A stretch of DNA of 64,000 bases from contig OZ024794.1 in assembly GCA_964017045.1 (NCBI GenBank), forward strand, positions 52,419,608-52,483,607, given 5' to 3'. Positions 11,188 through 22,984 of the stretch are shown here, one piece after another. The stretch's first letter is position 1. Every line of letters begins with the position of its first letter. The notes under the pieces are model-generated. The model was given only the letters and a program-made list of their open reading frames with translations, did not search any database and was not told the DNA's origin. The position numbers and the translations under genes were made by a program. The DNA is from Omphiscola glabra. Lineage: Eukaryota > Mollusca > Gastropoda > Lymnaeidae.

Positions 11188-11533
11188 GATCGAGGGAGCC
11201 GAAGGCACCCGAGCAAAAGTGGAGGGGGTCTAAAGAGAAGGCTCTTGTTCCCCTAACCTAGCAAATGTTTGATAAATAAAAAAATTCAAGGATGCGTTTT
11301 AGCGTGCATTTAGTTTTCATGATAAATTGAGGGAGCCGAATACTCCTGATCAAAAGTGGGGAAAAGTGGTCAGGAGAAGGGGGACCACTGAGCCCTTCCC
11401 CGGATTTTTTATTTTTTAAATTGAAAAAATCAAGGATTCATTTTATCACATATTTGAAAATAGCTTTTCACCATTCTACACTTAATCGGACGACAACAAA
11501 CGAGATGTTGACGGAATTTTAGGTGTCGCTTGG
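11188..11533. repeat. Direct duplication plus a dispersed repeat shared with 19.8 kb
   Basis: A segment beginning cgagggagccgaa is repeated about 140 bp later as tgagggagccgaa, each followed by gcaaaagtgg/tcaaaagtgg and later caaggatgcgtttt/caaggattcatttt. The second half (11436-11533) is clearly similar to 19806-19915: both read attttatcacatat, then attctacacttaat, then gga-gacaacaa-cgaaa/cga, then taggtgtcac/gct. These are two copies of an unclassified dispersed family. Confidence 0.6.
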
Positions 11534-11654
11534 CCTGGTTTTTTTTGTGTTTTCAAAGCCTTTTATTATAGATTAGTGTGTATTTGTACAGCTGTCAAGT
11601 AGGTGTACATTAAAATACGTATGCTCCGTCTTTCCTGCATGATAAAAGAAAATA

Positions 11655-11945
11655 TCTGTTCTCGCTATATTTCTGTTATGCTGCATGGCTCAGAAAGCTG
11701 GAGATGAACACAGAAAGACTGCAAAATACTGCAAACTTCCGTGGGTCCCCCCCCCCCCCCCCAAAAAAAAAATCCCCAAGTAAGGGAAATAACAGCACTA
11801 ATCCCAGTGGACCAAGAAAGATGGTTAAATCATACCATAATTAAAAACCCATGCCAAATATAAGAAAAGCACTGGTATGGAACACTCAGTGATCAATGAG
11901 ACAAGGATGACCCAAAAACACCTGGCGAATAAAGAAGAATATTAC
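11655..11945 (+). pseudogene. Decayed LINE reverse-transcriptase C-terminal fragment
   Basis: Translation in shifting frames gives LHGSESWR, matching the YGSESW motif that follows the catalytic domain in many non-LTR reverse transcriptases. Further on come ALVWNTQ-like and PKNTWR-like pieces, typical of the C-terminal region of the RTE-like elements whose proteins end GRPRNTWRR. A C16 and poly(A) block (11747-11769) interrupts it. Several stops and frameshifts make it non-functional. It is a different lineage from the LINE at 17.8-19.4 kb. Confidence 0.55.
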
Positions 11946-12189
11946 TATTCAACTGGGTCTGAACAAAAAGGCGATGTGTAGAATTTAGCAATATTTAATT
12001 TTGTTGTTGTTATTACTTCTAATGTCTACTAATGGTAAATAGTTATTTAATAGTATGTATGTGAAAATAAAATAATGCTGCTCAAATAATAATTTAAATC
12101 CCTAAAATTCATTTTTTTTTTTTGGTTGCACTTGGTCGAAAAATCCACTCTAAAGAAACAGAAACAATTTCAAGTTAAAGAGGCGATTT

Positions 12190-12535
12190 TGGCGCACCTC
12201 GTCAATGCAGTACATGTGCCTTGCCGTTGAATTCAGTGCAGTACGTGTGCCTTTTATCGTTGAATTCAGTGAAGTAAGTGTGCTTTTATCGTTGAATTCA
12301 ATGAAGTGCGTGTGCTTTTATCGTAGATCAGTGAAGTGAGTGTGCTTTTATCGTACATTTCAGTGAAGTGGGTGTGCTTTTATCATTGAATTCATTGCAG
12401 TATATTTGCTTTTATCTTTTAATTCAGTGCAGTGCGTATGTTATTTTCGTTGAATTCTGTTCAGTACATGTGCTTTCATCGTTGAATTCAGTGAATTTCG
12501 TATGATTTTATCGTTTAATTCACTATTTAGTTCCT
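12190..12535. repeat. Degenerate 32-33 bp minisatellite, about 10 copies
   Basis: Units of the form ttgaattcagtgaagtgcg followed by tgtgcttttatcg recur with many substitutions and small length changes. It is older-looking than the other arrays in the window. Confidence 0.85.
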
Positions 12536-12944
12536 AAGTAAGAATTAATGTGTGCGCTCACTGAGGCCGGCGCACTACCCTTTCGCACAGATCTGTGGAC
12601 ACTAATTGTGCCGTGTGAAATTTATTTCACAATTTTTTGGATAAGAAGGCGAGCTATCTTACGCTGCGGTTTAGTCTTTATTTGTTTTGAAATGTCAAGT
12701 GGTCCTAAAAAACTATCTTTTAAAGGTTATATTATAACTATCAATAGTGCTGCCGAAGAAGAGAGAAAAACAGAGCACCCTTGAAATTTATTATTCGATT
12801 CATAAGAGGGAGAAGAGCTATGCTGTACAGCAGATGGGTGTGAATATCTTTAGAAAATCTGATGACTCCTCTGACTAAAAAACTCAAAAAGAACACATCG
12901 AATGTCTAATCAGTCTAAATAAAAATGTGAAAAATTGTCGTCCT

Positions 12945-13682
12945 GCCCAGAAGTACTGCCCAGATGTAAGAAGTACTGCCCAGATGTAAGAAGTACTGCC
13001 CAGATGTAAGAAGTACTGCCCAGATGTAAGAAGTACTCATGCCCAGGTTTAAGAAGTACTGCCGAAATGAAAGAAGTACTGCCCAGGTGTAAGTCGTACT
13101 GACTAGATGTAAGAAGTACTGCCAAGAAGTAAGAAGTACTCCAAGATGTTAAAAATACTGCCCATGTGTAAGAAGTACTGCCAAGATGTAAGAAGTACTG
13201 CCCAGGTGTATGATGTATTGCCTATATGTAAGAATTATTGCAAGGATGCAAGAAGTAATGTAAAGATGTATGAAGTACTCCATGATGTAAGAAGCACTGC
13301 CCATATGTAAAAAAACTGCCAAGATGTAAGAAATACTGCGCAGGTTTAAGGATTACTGCCCAAATGTAAGAATTACTGCCCAGGTTTAAGATATACTGAC
13401 TAGATGTAAAAGGTACTGCCAAGATGTAAGAAGTACTGCCAAGATGTAAGAAGTACTCCAAGAGGTAAGAGGAACTTCAAAATATAAGAAGTACTGCCCA
13501 TGTGTTAGAAGTACTTCCAAAATGTAAGAAGTACAGCCCAGATGTAAGAAATACTGCACAGATGTAAGAAGCGTTGCCCAGATGTAAGAAGTACTGCCCA
13601 ATGTAAGAAGTACTGCCCATGTGTAAGAAGTTCTCCCCAGATTTAAGAAGTACTGCCTAGATGTAAGTAGTACAGCCTCCTT
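12945..13682. repeat. 20-bp minisatellite, about 36 copies
   Basis: The unit aagtactgcccagatgtaag repeats, perfectly at first (12952-13030) and then with scattered changes. Because 20 is not a multiple of three, each strand shows several frames of 70-100 codons (HLGSTSYIWAVLL-like repeats on the minus strand). These are products of the repeat and not genes. Confidence 0.95.
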
Positions 13683-14148
13683 CAATGCATTTATGGATTC
13701 TTTTGAAGAATGGGTACTCCTACCTAAATCTCGGATGTGATTCCATTCTTGTTGTACTGGTCTTTACTTTTTCAACATTGACCTACCAGATGCGACCGAA
13801 AGTTCAGCGGTATAACGTAATCCTTGTGGCGAAAAGGAACTACCGTTCAAAGTGTAAATAATGTTATGTTAAACTAACCTAGTCTCTACTCTTCATTGCC
13901 TGGGTGCCTCCACGTGTTTTTTTTCTTACAACATCTCAAATGTATTTACGCAGAACCTGCATTCATATGTGCTCGTACTACGGTCTAGACATTGCACGGA
14001 CCACATCGCCCCCGTAAACGGCTGGATATTGTGGATAATAACTAAAAGATTGCGTTCAAGATATGTAAAGGAAATAGAGGTATGTTAAAGCTTGAAATGA
14101 AAGTAAGGAACCATAAGTAGTATAGTATGTCAGATGCAGGTCGCATTT

Positions 14149-14225
14149 TTGGCGGCGTATGGTGGCGCAAAGGAAATATAAGGAAAAATGGCGGCGCAAG
14201 GTGGCATAAAGGAATATAAGAATTA
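14149..14225. repeat. Two-copy repeat, about 41 bp
   Basis: tggcggcgtatggtggcgc...aaaggaaatataagg is followed by tggcggcgcaaggtggcat...aaaggaatataag. Confidence 0.7.
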
Positions 14226-14416
14226 ATTAAGGGGTGATAATCACTTAATTACTTTTTAATTTTATTTTATTTAATATTCTCTTGTTGATGTACGATGGTT
14301 TTAATTTTAATGTTGTTATTTTAAAAAATTTTAATTAATTTTAAATGATTTCTCAGTTTCATTGGTTCTTATTATTATGTGGGGGTTCTTTTGATTGTAA
14401 TGTAATAGTTTTTTTT

Positions 14417-15106
14417 GTCTCCGGAAATTTGGGCGAAAGAAATTGCGTAGACGGAAAATTGATCGACGGAAGTTTGGTCGAATGGAACTTTGATCGAACG
14501 GAATATTGGTCGAACGGAATTTTGATCGAAGGGAAGTTTGGTCGAATGGAAGTTTGATCGAACGGAAGTTTGGTCGAAAGGGAATTTGATCAATCGGAAG
14601 TTTGGTCAAACGGAAATTTGATCAAACGGAAATTTGATCGAACGGAAGTTTGATCAAACGGAAATTTGATCTAACGGAAATTTGGTCGAAGGGAAATTTT
14701 GTCGATTTTTTTTTATAATCAGTGCCAGTGATAAATGTCGATATTGTAATTTGTTCGAATGTTAGTTTTTTAGAGCAACATTTTGTTCGATTATTCTTTT
14801 TATTTTTCTTGTAAATAAACTTTAAGTTTTAGACTTGCGAGTGAGAAATATAGAGATCTGTTAAAAGAATGTGTACGAAAGAAATTTAGTTCAAACTGAA
14901 AAATACGAAACAGTAGCTATTTAATCATTGAGAAATTAACGTATTAAGTTAACTTAATTTAACTACCACCACTAAAGCTTTTTTTTTTTTTTATGTATTT
15001 TTTCGAGCTCCTCTGGCAAAGGTCTGGCGAGAGACTCACAAGTATCAAATTTCCTTCGATCAATTTTCAGTTGACGAAATTTCTTTCAAACAAATTTCCG
15101 GTAACC
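14417..15106. mobile_element. Foldback-like element with tandem-repeat arm
   Basis: The left end ccggaaatttgggcgaaaga, then gacggaaaattgatcga, is matched in inverse by the right end. Read inward, the right end gives ggttaccggaaatttg, then tttgaaagaaatttcgtc, then actgaaaattgatcgaagg. Next to the left end, the terminal motif has expanded into about 15 tandem copies of a 17-18 bp unit, cggaagtttggtcgaa/cggaaatttgatcgaa (14440-14705). A second, compact member lies at 30881-31117. The exact ends and TSD are not resolved. Short frames on both strands (14331-14609) are products of the repeat. Arms that amplify internally are typical of foldback-type elements; the family name is unknown to me. Confidence 0.6.
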
Positions 15107-17122
15107 AGATAAACCTCATGGGCATCCCGTAATGGGGATTTCATCCCTTGAAATGTGGAGGAAACATATTCCTTTACAAACTTGTCTATATAACTGAGCT
15201 TATTATTTTTTTTATCATCTAAATGTTCAAATTTGAAAAAAATCCTCTACAAGAGTAAAAATTGGAATTAAATATAGCTTTATGATGTATAGGATAAAGA
15301 GAAAGTATGAGAGAACTGTACGAAAGAGAAGAAAAGATTTGTGCAGAAGGAGTGTGTTGGGCAGAAAGGATGTTTGAGACTGAAAGAATGTGTGGGGCCA
15401 GTGCCGAGTCTTGACTAAACAAAGCCCAGGGAGAACTCCAAAAATTGCGCCCCTCTAAACCGCATTGCAACCCACAAAATAAATCACTACAGTAGCTCTT
15501 CAAATTTCCGAACGCCGAGTAAGAGAAACTTCGGTTATCCGAACCGTCCTTTTTTTGTTTTTTTTTTACATTTTTTTTCTTTGTTATTATAATTTACGTA
15601 CGCAATGCACATGGAATAAAGCATTTGCTTACAAGCACCAGAACACGATTCTGGTCACATACTTATTGTACATGCGGTGACTAGGCTTGGTTAATGTAAT
15701 ATTCAAACTTGTTAATTGATGGAACGTGTTGTCTCTGATGATAAGACGCGAACTTAAAGCACTTGTACACTTAATTTTGAGACTCACATTTGAGGGAATA
15801 AAGTTGGGCTTCTATTTTAATAATACGATAAACCCCCTTGCACCGATAGTGACCTCGGATTTTATCCTCAACGTGGGTCATCTGGTTTAAGAAACGTCAT
15901 ATTTGCGTTGAAGAAAAAAATCCAGTCCTCACTGCCTTTTGACCTCAAACAACTGACCCCGGCGGTACATTTAATTCAGTTAAGGTACTGTGCAGTAGTG
16001 GACCACGCTTATATCAAAAAAATTAGGGAAATTTTATAGTAACGCAAACTTTCCGTACGAGCGTTCGTTTCTCCGAAAAATTTGGTATCCGATATAACAC
16101 TGGTCCCAGTTAGTTCGGAAAATCGACTTTCAGTATAGCAGTGCTGATGATAATAAAAATTGTTTTTAATTGTAAAATTAAACAACAAAATGTCATTTCT
16201 TTGTATACAAATTGTGGGTTATAGTTAAAGTGATCATTTGAAGCTGACGTCAAACCTGTATCTAAAGCAACAAACAAAAATCGAGATTATCTGAGAGATA
16301 AAGGAGTAAACTATAATTTATTTTTTACCTCGTAAGTAAGGTCTCCAACAAATTAGTAAATATCCTTTAAAAATAAATCGGCCTTAAATGTTTGGACAGT
16401 TATGTTAGTACAATATTTTGTATTGCAATGAAGAAACAATTAGTCACAGTAATCTCCAAATTTTGACTTCGCTTGCACTAACAGTGTGCTAACATTCTGA
16501 CCAGCCATCTGCAGTGCACAGACAGACATGCATTAAATAAATCTTATATTGTTAAAAGTCTAAAAATTCTATGACTATTTACACTTATAATTTTTTTTTT
16601 AAATAATGTAATAACCAACCAATTTTTAATATTAAAATTTTAATAGAGAAAACATGATTGTTGACGTCAACTAAACTAAACCCTTCACCCTCATGTCAAC
16701 AACTGTCAAAAATTTCCAAACCCCCTCTACCTCTGTTTTGTTGACATAATTAATGGACGCCCCATAAGCAAGAGTGAATGTTATTAACAGTTATTTGTGA
16801 ATGCTAATAATAGTTAATTATTTTTGTACTCATGGTTCTGGGGAAAAAATAGTTTTTTATGCATGAAGCACATTTCACTTAAGTTTATTATCTGTAATGG
16901 GTCAATATGCTCTGAAGCTGATAACTAGCTTTTCATGGGGGGGGGGGGGGGGTGATTTCAGGGTTGGATGAGGAGAGAAGGTTTACGACGAGGGGTTGAG
17001 GGGGAAGGTGTTGCTGTTTTGAGTAAGGGATTGATTGTTGAGGAGGAAGATAGGGACAAAGTATAAGGGTGACATGGAGGATTGTGGGGTTGCTGAATGT
17101 GAAGCTGCTATGGTGTGAGCTA
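15107..17122. other. Unassigned AT-rich stretch
   Basis: No gene supported. A hAT-like tail (ccagtgccgagtcttgacta near 15398) and a G-rich, purine-biased patch with a G15 run (about 16938-17090) are the only distinct pieces. Confidence 0.4.
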
Positions 17123-17130
17123 TTAGGGGC

Positions 17131-17206
17131 CAGTGTTTCTTTCAGAAATTTCCCCCGGGGGGGGGCGCTTCAGATGTTCGGGGGGGAAGTACCAGTTGTC
17201 AGTGGC
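17131..17206 (+). mobile_element. Left end of a CAGTGTTTCTTT-type element
   Basis: cagtgtttctttcag is identical to the left terminus of the element at 4295, and gcttcagatgttcggggggg matches the sequence that follows there (tttcagatgttcgcg). No matching right end is visible nearby; later insertions, including the MITE at 17207, may have separated it. Confidence 0.55.
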
Positions 17207-17378
17207 CAGAGGCGTAGCTAAGGGGTGGCAGGTGGGACATACGTCCCAGGGTGCCAGACTAGCCGGGGGGGGAATGGGCTTAGATGGTATTAATTGGTTG
17301 AAAATAATTGGTTTCAGAGTTGGAGGGGGAGTAAAAATGAATCTTGTCCCCTGACGCCAAACTGTAGATACGCCCCTG
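17207..17378. mobile_element. GGCGTAGCTA-type MITE, 172 bp
   Basis: Ends cagaggcgtagcta and, inverted, caggggcgtatcta agree at 12 of 14 positions. The flanks tcagtggc and ctagtgtc agree at 5 of 8, with transitions among the differences, a weak TSD. The interior is G-rich and non-coding. Confidence 0.5.
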
Positions 17379-17756
17379 CTAGTGTCGTCGAAATAAGGCG
17401 GATGAGGTGGTCCACCCAGGTGTCACTTTTTCTTTATGTGCAGATGTGGCATTGTCGGACAACTGCAGAATTTGTATCGGGAAAGGGGGACGGAAAATAC
17501 TTGGCCTCTCATGACTAGGCAGTATATCTATCGATACCAAAATCAGCGAACATTTTCATCGAGAAGTAGGGCTGAAATCGTGCGCGCCGATAAATCGTTA
17601 TCGGTGGAGGGGTTTGGGGAGCCTGTTCCCCAGAAAATTTTTGATTATTTTAAAATCAAGAAGTGTATTTTGTTTAGTATACTTGAATTCGATGTTTACT
17701 ATTATACCTTTTGAAAGAAATAACATTTTAAAAGTTTTTTTGGAGGCATTATTTAG

Positions 17757-19227
17757 CCCAGTGCCATTGCTTAAGAAGCCTGGTCTGGATGAAAATAATT
17801 TAAAAAACTATAGACCAGTATCTAACTTATCATTTTTATCTAATGTCATTGAAAAATTAGTCCTAAAACAACTTATTGCTTACTTAAACGACAACTCTCT
17901 TCACAGTCCTAATCAATCAGTCTATAGACCTTTCCATAGCACTGAGACAGCTCTCTTGAGAGTAACCAATGACCTCTTGCTCACATTGGACAGTTGTGAT
18001 GTCTCCCTCCTGATCCTCTTGGACCTCAGTGCGGCCTTTGACACTGTCGACCATGAAACCCTTTACAAAACCCTTGAAAATTACTTTGGCGTTTCTGGTT
18101 CAGTTTTGGCTTGGTTTAGGTCCTACCTCTCCAATAGAACGCAGGCGGTTGCTGTCGATGGCTGTCCCTCCGGCAGTGCTGACTTGGTGTATGGAGTGCC
18201 ACAGGGGTCCGTTTTAGGCCCGGTTCTATTTACAATGTATACCGTACCACTGCTCCTTTTGCTAGAGAGACATGCGGTGGAGAGCCAGTCATTCGCGGAT
18301 GACACGCAGCTATACATTCATACCCATCCCTCTCTTGTCGATTCCGCTGTCCGGACTTTGCAGGAGAGCATTGCCGATGTCAAGCTATGGATGACACGCA
18401 GCAAGTTGTAACTTAATGATGACAAAACTGAAGCACTTCTTATTCACGATCACAAATCATCCTCTAACTCTGCTCTCCCCACCTCATTTCAAGTAGGTAA
18501 CTCAGACATACAGTTTACATCCTCCACCATGAATCCTGCTTATTTTCTGTCTAACAATATGTCTATCGATAATCATATTTCCCACATTTGTCGCTCTGCA
18601 TACACGGCTATCCGTCAGATCAGCTCAATCCGCCACTACCTCACAGTTAGTGCAACAAAAACCCTAGTCTATGCTCTTGTTCTCTCTCGTCTTGACTATT
18701 GCAACTCTCTTCTGTCAGGTTCAACAAAACACTTTTTAGAAAAACTGCAAAAGGCTCAAAATTCAGCTGCTAGGCTAATTTTAAAGGCAAAAAAACGTGA
18801 TCACGTCACACCACTACTTCATTCACTTCATTGGCTCCCTGTACAAGCACGGATTGATTATAAACTCTCTGTTCTCTGCCACAACTTTTCCTCGATTTCC
18901 TGCCCTTCACATCTAACCGAACTTCTCTCTGTCTATTCACCACTTCGACAGCTTCGCTCCTCCGCAGACGGGCGTATTCTTTATGTCCCCAAGACTCGCA
19001 CAAAAACATACGGTGAAAGATCTTTCTCTTACTGTGCCCCCAAACAATGGAATTCTCTTCCACTACACATCCGCAATATATCATCCATCACAGCCTTCAA
19101 AACTGCACTCAAACACATCTCTTTAAACTCTACTACCCCGACTGATTCCCCACATCTGACCGATAAACGATGCTGCTTGCCGCCGTCCATGGCTTGTCAT
19201 GCAAAAGTTCTGGGGTGGATGGGGTGA
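17757..19227 (+). pseudogene. CR1/L2-type LINE reverse transcriptase, 5'-truncated, one nonsense codon
   Basis: This is the C-terminal part of a non-LTR retrotransposon reverse transcriptase. Visible motifs in order: PLLKKPGLD and NYRPVSNLSFLS at the fingers, LLDLSAAFDTVDH (catalytic motif A, about 18016-18054), YGVPQGSVLGPVLF (motif B), FADDTQLY (motif C, about 18292-18315), then the thumb region and the LHWLPV and FKTALK motifs common in CR1/L2 elements. The endonuclease domain and the start of RT are missing, as usual for 5'-truncated copies. One frame runs to the end except for a TAA at 18409-18411, just before LNDDKTE, where this family normally has a lysine, so a single base change broke it. 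The segment upstream of about 17757 is unrelated. Confidence 0.9.
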
Positions 19228-19410
19228 ATATGCATTGGTTTTTTTTTGTCTTTATACAGCTGTTCTTTACTACATAAATGTATTTTATTTTATTGTCACG
19301 ATAATGTCTCTTTTTCTAACATTTTTATGTACATCGCGGTGAGCCCAGCCCAAGGCTGGGGTACCGCGCTATATAAGACAACTAATAATAAGACAACTAA
19401 TAATAATATA
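17757..19410 (+). mobile_element. 5'-truncated LINE copy with structured 3' end
   Basis: The copy includes the RT remnant and about 180 bases of 3' untranslated region. It ends in a GC-rich hairpin (19337-19370: gcggtgagcccagcc, loop caa, ggctggggtaccgc) and a short taataa/acaacta microsatellite tail. The same 3' end occurs inverted at 59.34 kb, confirming one family. LINE RTs of this type recognise 3' structures and simple tails; the recognition here is inferred. Confidence 0.85.
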
Positions 19411-19699
19411 TAAACTGAATTCACTCCATTTGTGGTAATTATTCGGTACAAGCTTATAATCAACCCCATACTGTACCATTGATCAACGTGAGTAAAGGGG
19501 TGCATAATTTAGGGTGCTAAAGACAGTCGTACAAACTCAAATTGCAGGGATGCATTATTTTGGTGCATACTTGAATTTGTTGTTTCTTGCAGAAAATTTT
19601 GAGGTTGCATTTCAAATATTCGTGTGGAAAGTGCCATAATTATCCCTAATGACCGAAGACATCTTAAATTTCGCAACAGCGGGACGTAAACTATATTCA

Positions 19700-19920
19700 T
19701 TCTTGTTGTGTCACCCTCGAGGGTACGCTTTTGCCCTAGATTATTCTCCCCCCCCCCCCCCTTAAATCATTATAGTCCTCAGAAAATATTTGGTTGATTC
19801 AAAATACAAGAATGCATTTTATCACATATCTGAAATTAGTAGTGTAATATTCTACACTTAATTGGACAACAACGAAAGAGATCCTAGTTAAAAAATGTAG
19901 GTGTCACTTAACTTTAACTT
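19700..19920. repeat. Dispersed repeat sharing blocks with 11.4, 17.6 and 29.1 kb
   Basis: caccctcgagggtacgcttt resembles cccctgagggtatgctttta at 29082. The cagaaaat(a/t)ttt block followed by ttcaaaat recurs at 17.63 and 29.18 kb. The block 19806-19915 matches 11436-11533. A poly(C) tract lies between. No ends resolved. Confidence 0.5.
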
Positions 19921-21300
19921 TATCGTGTGCGTACAGCAACCCCTACGACTGCAGTGTGCCTCGAATATTTTAGGGGCTTAAAGATGTGATGAGGATATTT
20001 TATTATTTATCATCTTTCCATGCAGATTTGGCAAAAATGAAATTGCTTGACCTGCTTGTGTTATGCAAAAAAATAATAATTAAAAAAATTATTATATAAC
20101 TAAAAATAGTTATTTGGCTTTAATTTTTTATTTACATTATTATTAGAGATAGCTGCTTAATAAATAAATGAATTTTCAACAAAAAAAAATTCATTGAAAA
20201 AGGATTCTATCACTAAAAAGCACTGCAAATATTATTTTATATGATGTACGCAAATGGAAAAAACAAACTTACTTAATGCTTAGACTACCTTATCTAAATA
20301 TTTCCTAATTTTACCAGAGTAAAAAAAAAAAGCAGGTTTATTAGAAAGGTCTATACCTTTTTATGAGTTTTTAAAACTAGTCATTTTTAAAAATTGCCTA
20401 TGAACGGCATAACTAGTTTAAGAAGACATGAGTTATTTAGAGAAGACATTATATTTACTAATGTGTGGTTTTATCTTTGGGGAATTCTTATGCAAATAAA
20501 GTATACATTTCCCAATATTCAGTAGATTAAATTTTTTATTTGGAGTTTTAAACTACTATAACTTTCTTAAATTGCCTCTTCACCCTACCTAAATTATTAT
20601 TTTTTTATATAAATCCAAAGAATCTATTTAAAATTGACGAATTAGCCATAAGAATTTTTCTTTAAACACTACCAAAAATGGAATTGGTATGATAATCGAA
20701 ATGCTAGTTCACAAAAAAAATAAAAAAATTCTTAGCTTTCTACTGGATTCTCATCTAAAATAGAATTAATAATATAAAAAAATGAGTGCAATGCCTATGG
20801 ATGGGACACTTTGTTTGCTATTCTGACATTAAAAATAGAAAAGCAGTTGGAAATTAATAAAATAAATATCGGCTTAGGCTTAGTATTCAAAAACAAAAAA
20901 TCTGTTATTCAGGAAACTTTGTAACAAAAGTAGCACATTGAAAGAAAACAAAAACCGCTTTCGATTTAATAATAATTGACGAAACATGCACTATTTGTAT
21001 GCGCCCTTTCTTTATAATTAGAAAAAGAAGCTTAATGCCATATTACGATTTATAATTAACACCTATCCTTATGTTTAATCATGCTTTTACGATGCGCTAT
21101 AATTGCACATGTTTAGTACTTGACTAGCTATTATAAACCTTAGACATCTATAGGTAAGTAAATTTATTTTAATACATTGTCATTAAAGTCTTTTATCTTG
21201 TCAAAAAAATAAATAAATAAATAAAATAGCGATATAGGCGAACAACTGGAAGTAAGACTGGAACGGTCAGTGCGATTTTTATAACCAAATACTATAACTT
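19921..21300. other. Very AT-rich unassigned stretch
   Basis: Long A/T runs and no frame, splice pair or repeat boundary that I can support. Confidence 0.45.
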
Positions 21301-21309
21301 GATTAGCCT

Positions 21310-22175
21310 TAATTAAATATACGGATCATCAAATATATCGAGGCTAGAAATATTTTATAGATTTCACTAATTGTAATCGGTTAAAGGCAGCAGTTACTAT
21401 GCTCTTTAAAACTGTTTTAAAATGACAATTTTGTAATTTTTAATAAAAAAATATATATTTGTTATATTGTTTTACACATTGCGCTTTGGCTGGGGGAGGG
21501 CAGTGACCCCCCCCCCCTCCCGCGTAGAGATAGCTGATAGAACCACTGTTGCTAATAATAACTATATTTTTTAAAGCATGAGGCCGTCAATGATGGCATC
21601 ATTCAATTTTTAATTAACATCATTCCTTACTGTAAAAGTCATGCTTTTATTATAAAATATTATTTGCAGACATAAAAAGATTGCTCACGTTTGATACTTA
21701 GTGAGAACTCTATTGAAAGTAAAGACCTTAAAATTGAAGCAACTGTAGTTTAATATAATGTTATTAGTCTTTAAACTTGCGAGTTGCAAAAAATAATTAA
21801 ACAAAAAATATAAATAAATGCGAACGGGAAGTAACACTTCGGCTCATGATCGGGCCAGGTAAATTTTCAAAACATTGCGATATTTATAATCGAAAATTAT
21901 AAGTTTCTAAGAAGATTTGCCTTAAAAATACGGATCATCAAATATATCGAGGTAGCGATATTTCACAGATTCCACTTATTGTAATCGGGGAAATGCGCCA
22001 TATTGCATTCTTTTTAAACTGTTTAAAATGACAATTTAGTCGTTTTAAATTAAAAAAATATGTAAGCGTTCTATTGTTTTTACCCATTTTGCTCCGGGGG
22101 GGGGGGGCGGCGGCACTTGGCTTTCCCGGGGGGGGGGCACTGCCCCCCCGGAGAGATGCCTGTTAGGGACAATTT
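21310..22175. repeat. Two diverged direct copies of a hAT-type right end
   Basis: 21310-21555 and 21920-22175 share, in order, tacggatcatcaaatatatc then gagg, a cactta/ctaattgtaatcgg block, aaatgacaattt, a poly(C)/(G) tract and a gagagatgcctg / gagatagctgatag end. The first ends in agaaccactg. The aatgacaatttagtc block and the ggagagatgcct end also occur at the right end of the element at 4295-5815, so these are probably right-end fragments of that family. Confidence 0.55.
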
Positions 22176-22552
22176 CGGGTGATCCGTATTCAACACTGTA
22201 TGTGAGCTTTCCCCGCTATTTTTTTTAAAACGTTTATGTTTGTTTAAATATTTATTAAGAATATCTCTAAAACACCCCCCCCCCCCCCCCCCAATTGTTG
22301 CCTTCCCGTGAAACACCAGTTATTTTGCTAGTGCTTTGCTTTATTTCTTTAACGGCTGGTGTACTAAGAAAAAAATATATATAACGAATTAGAAGGTGAA
22401 TAGGTTATTTAAATCAATTTTGTCATAATAATTCAAGTTTAAGATATTTGCATATACGCGTCATATATAACTATGCACAAATTCGCCACACATACTATTT
22501 CAACTTAAATCACTCATGACTATATTATTTTTAAATGGGGCATGCCTTAGGG

Positions 22553-22748
22553 CAGTGGCTCTCAACCTTCCTATGGCCGCGACCCTTTAATACGGTTCAT
22601 CGTGTTGTGGCGACATCCAGCCACAAAATTATTTTCGGTTATATTTCAAAACTGTAGAGCATATATGTTTTCAGGTGGTCTTAGGTGATCCCTCGGAAAG
22701 GGTCGTGCGACCCCAAAGGGGTCGAGACCAACAGGTTGAGAAACGCTG
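22553..22748 (+). mobile_element. SPIN-type hAT MITE, copy 3
   Basis: Starts cagtggctctcaacc and ends ggttgagaaacgctg. The interior keeps ccgcgaccctttaatacggt, cgtgttgtggcgac, tgttttcaggtggtcttagg and gggtcgtgcgaccccaaagg in the SPIN order. The flanks ccttaggg and cctcggtg agree at only 5 of 8 positions. Frames on both strands over it are incidental. Confidence 0.82.
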
Positions 22749-22984
22749 CCTCGGTGAATGTTCCTGCTTTTAAGTTAACAGTTTGCACACAAGTGCAGCA
22801 GTCATTTCGAAGGTCTACACAAGTGGTTCTCAAACTTTTTTCGGCAACCACGCATTGGCAACATACAACAATTCCTTGCAACCCCCACCCCCCCCCCCCA
22901 ACCCCGACTTTAATGTTAAAAAAGTATTTAGGACAGTAAATTTAGTAAATTTAGTAATATATTTATTTACCTGATCCATCAACA

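Noticed and set aside
12910..13685. Minus-strand repetitive proteins of 71-99 codons
   Set aside because: Products of the 20-bp array; the frame shifts from unit to unit and there is no promoter, splice or homology support.
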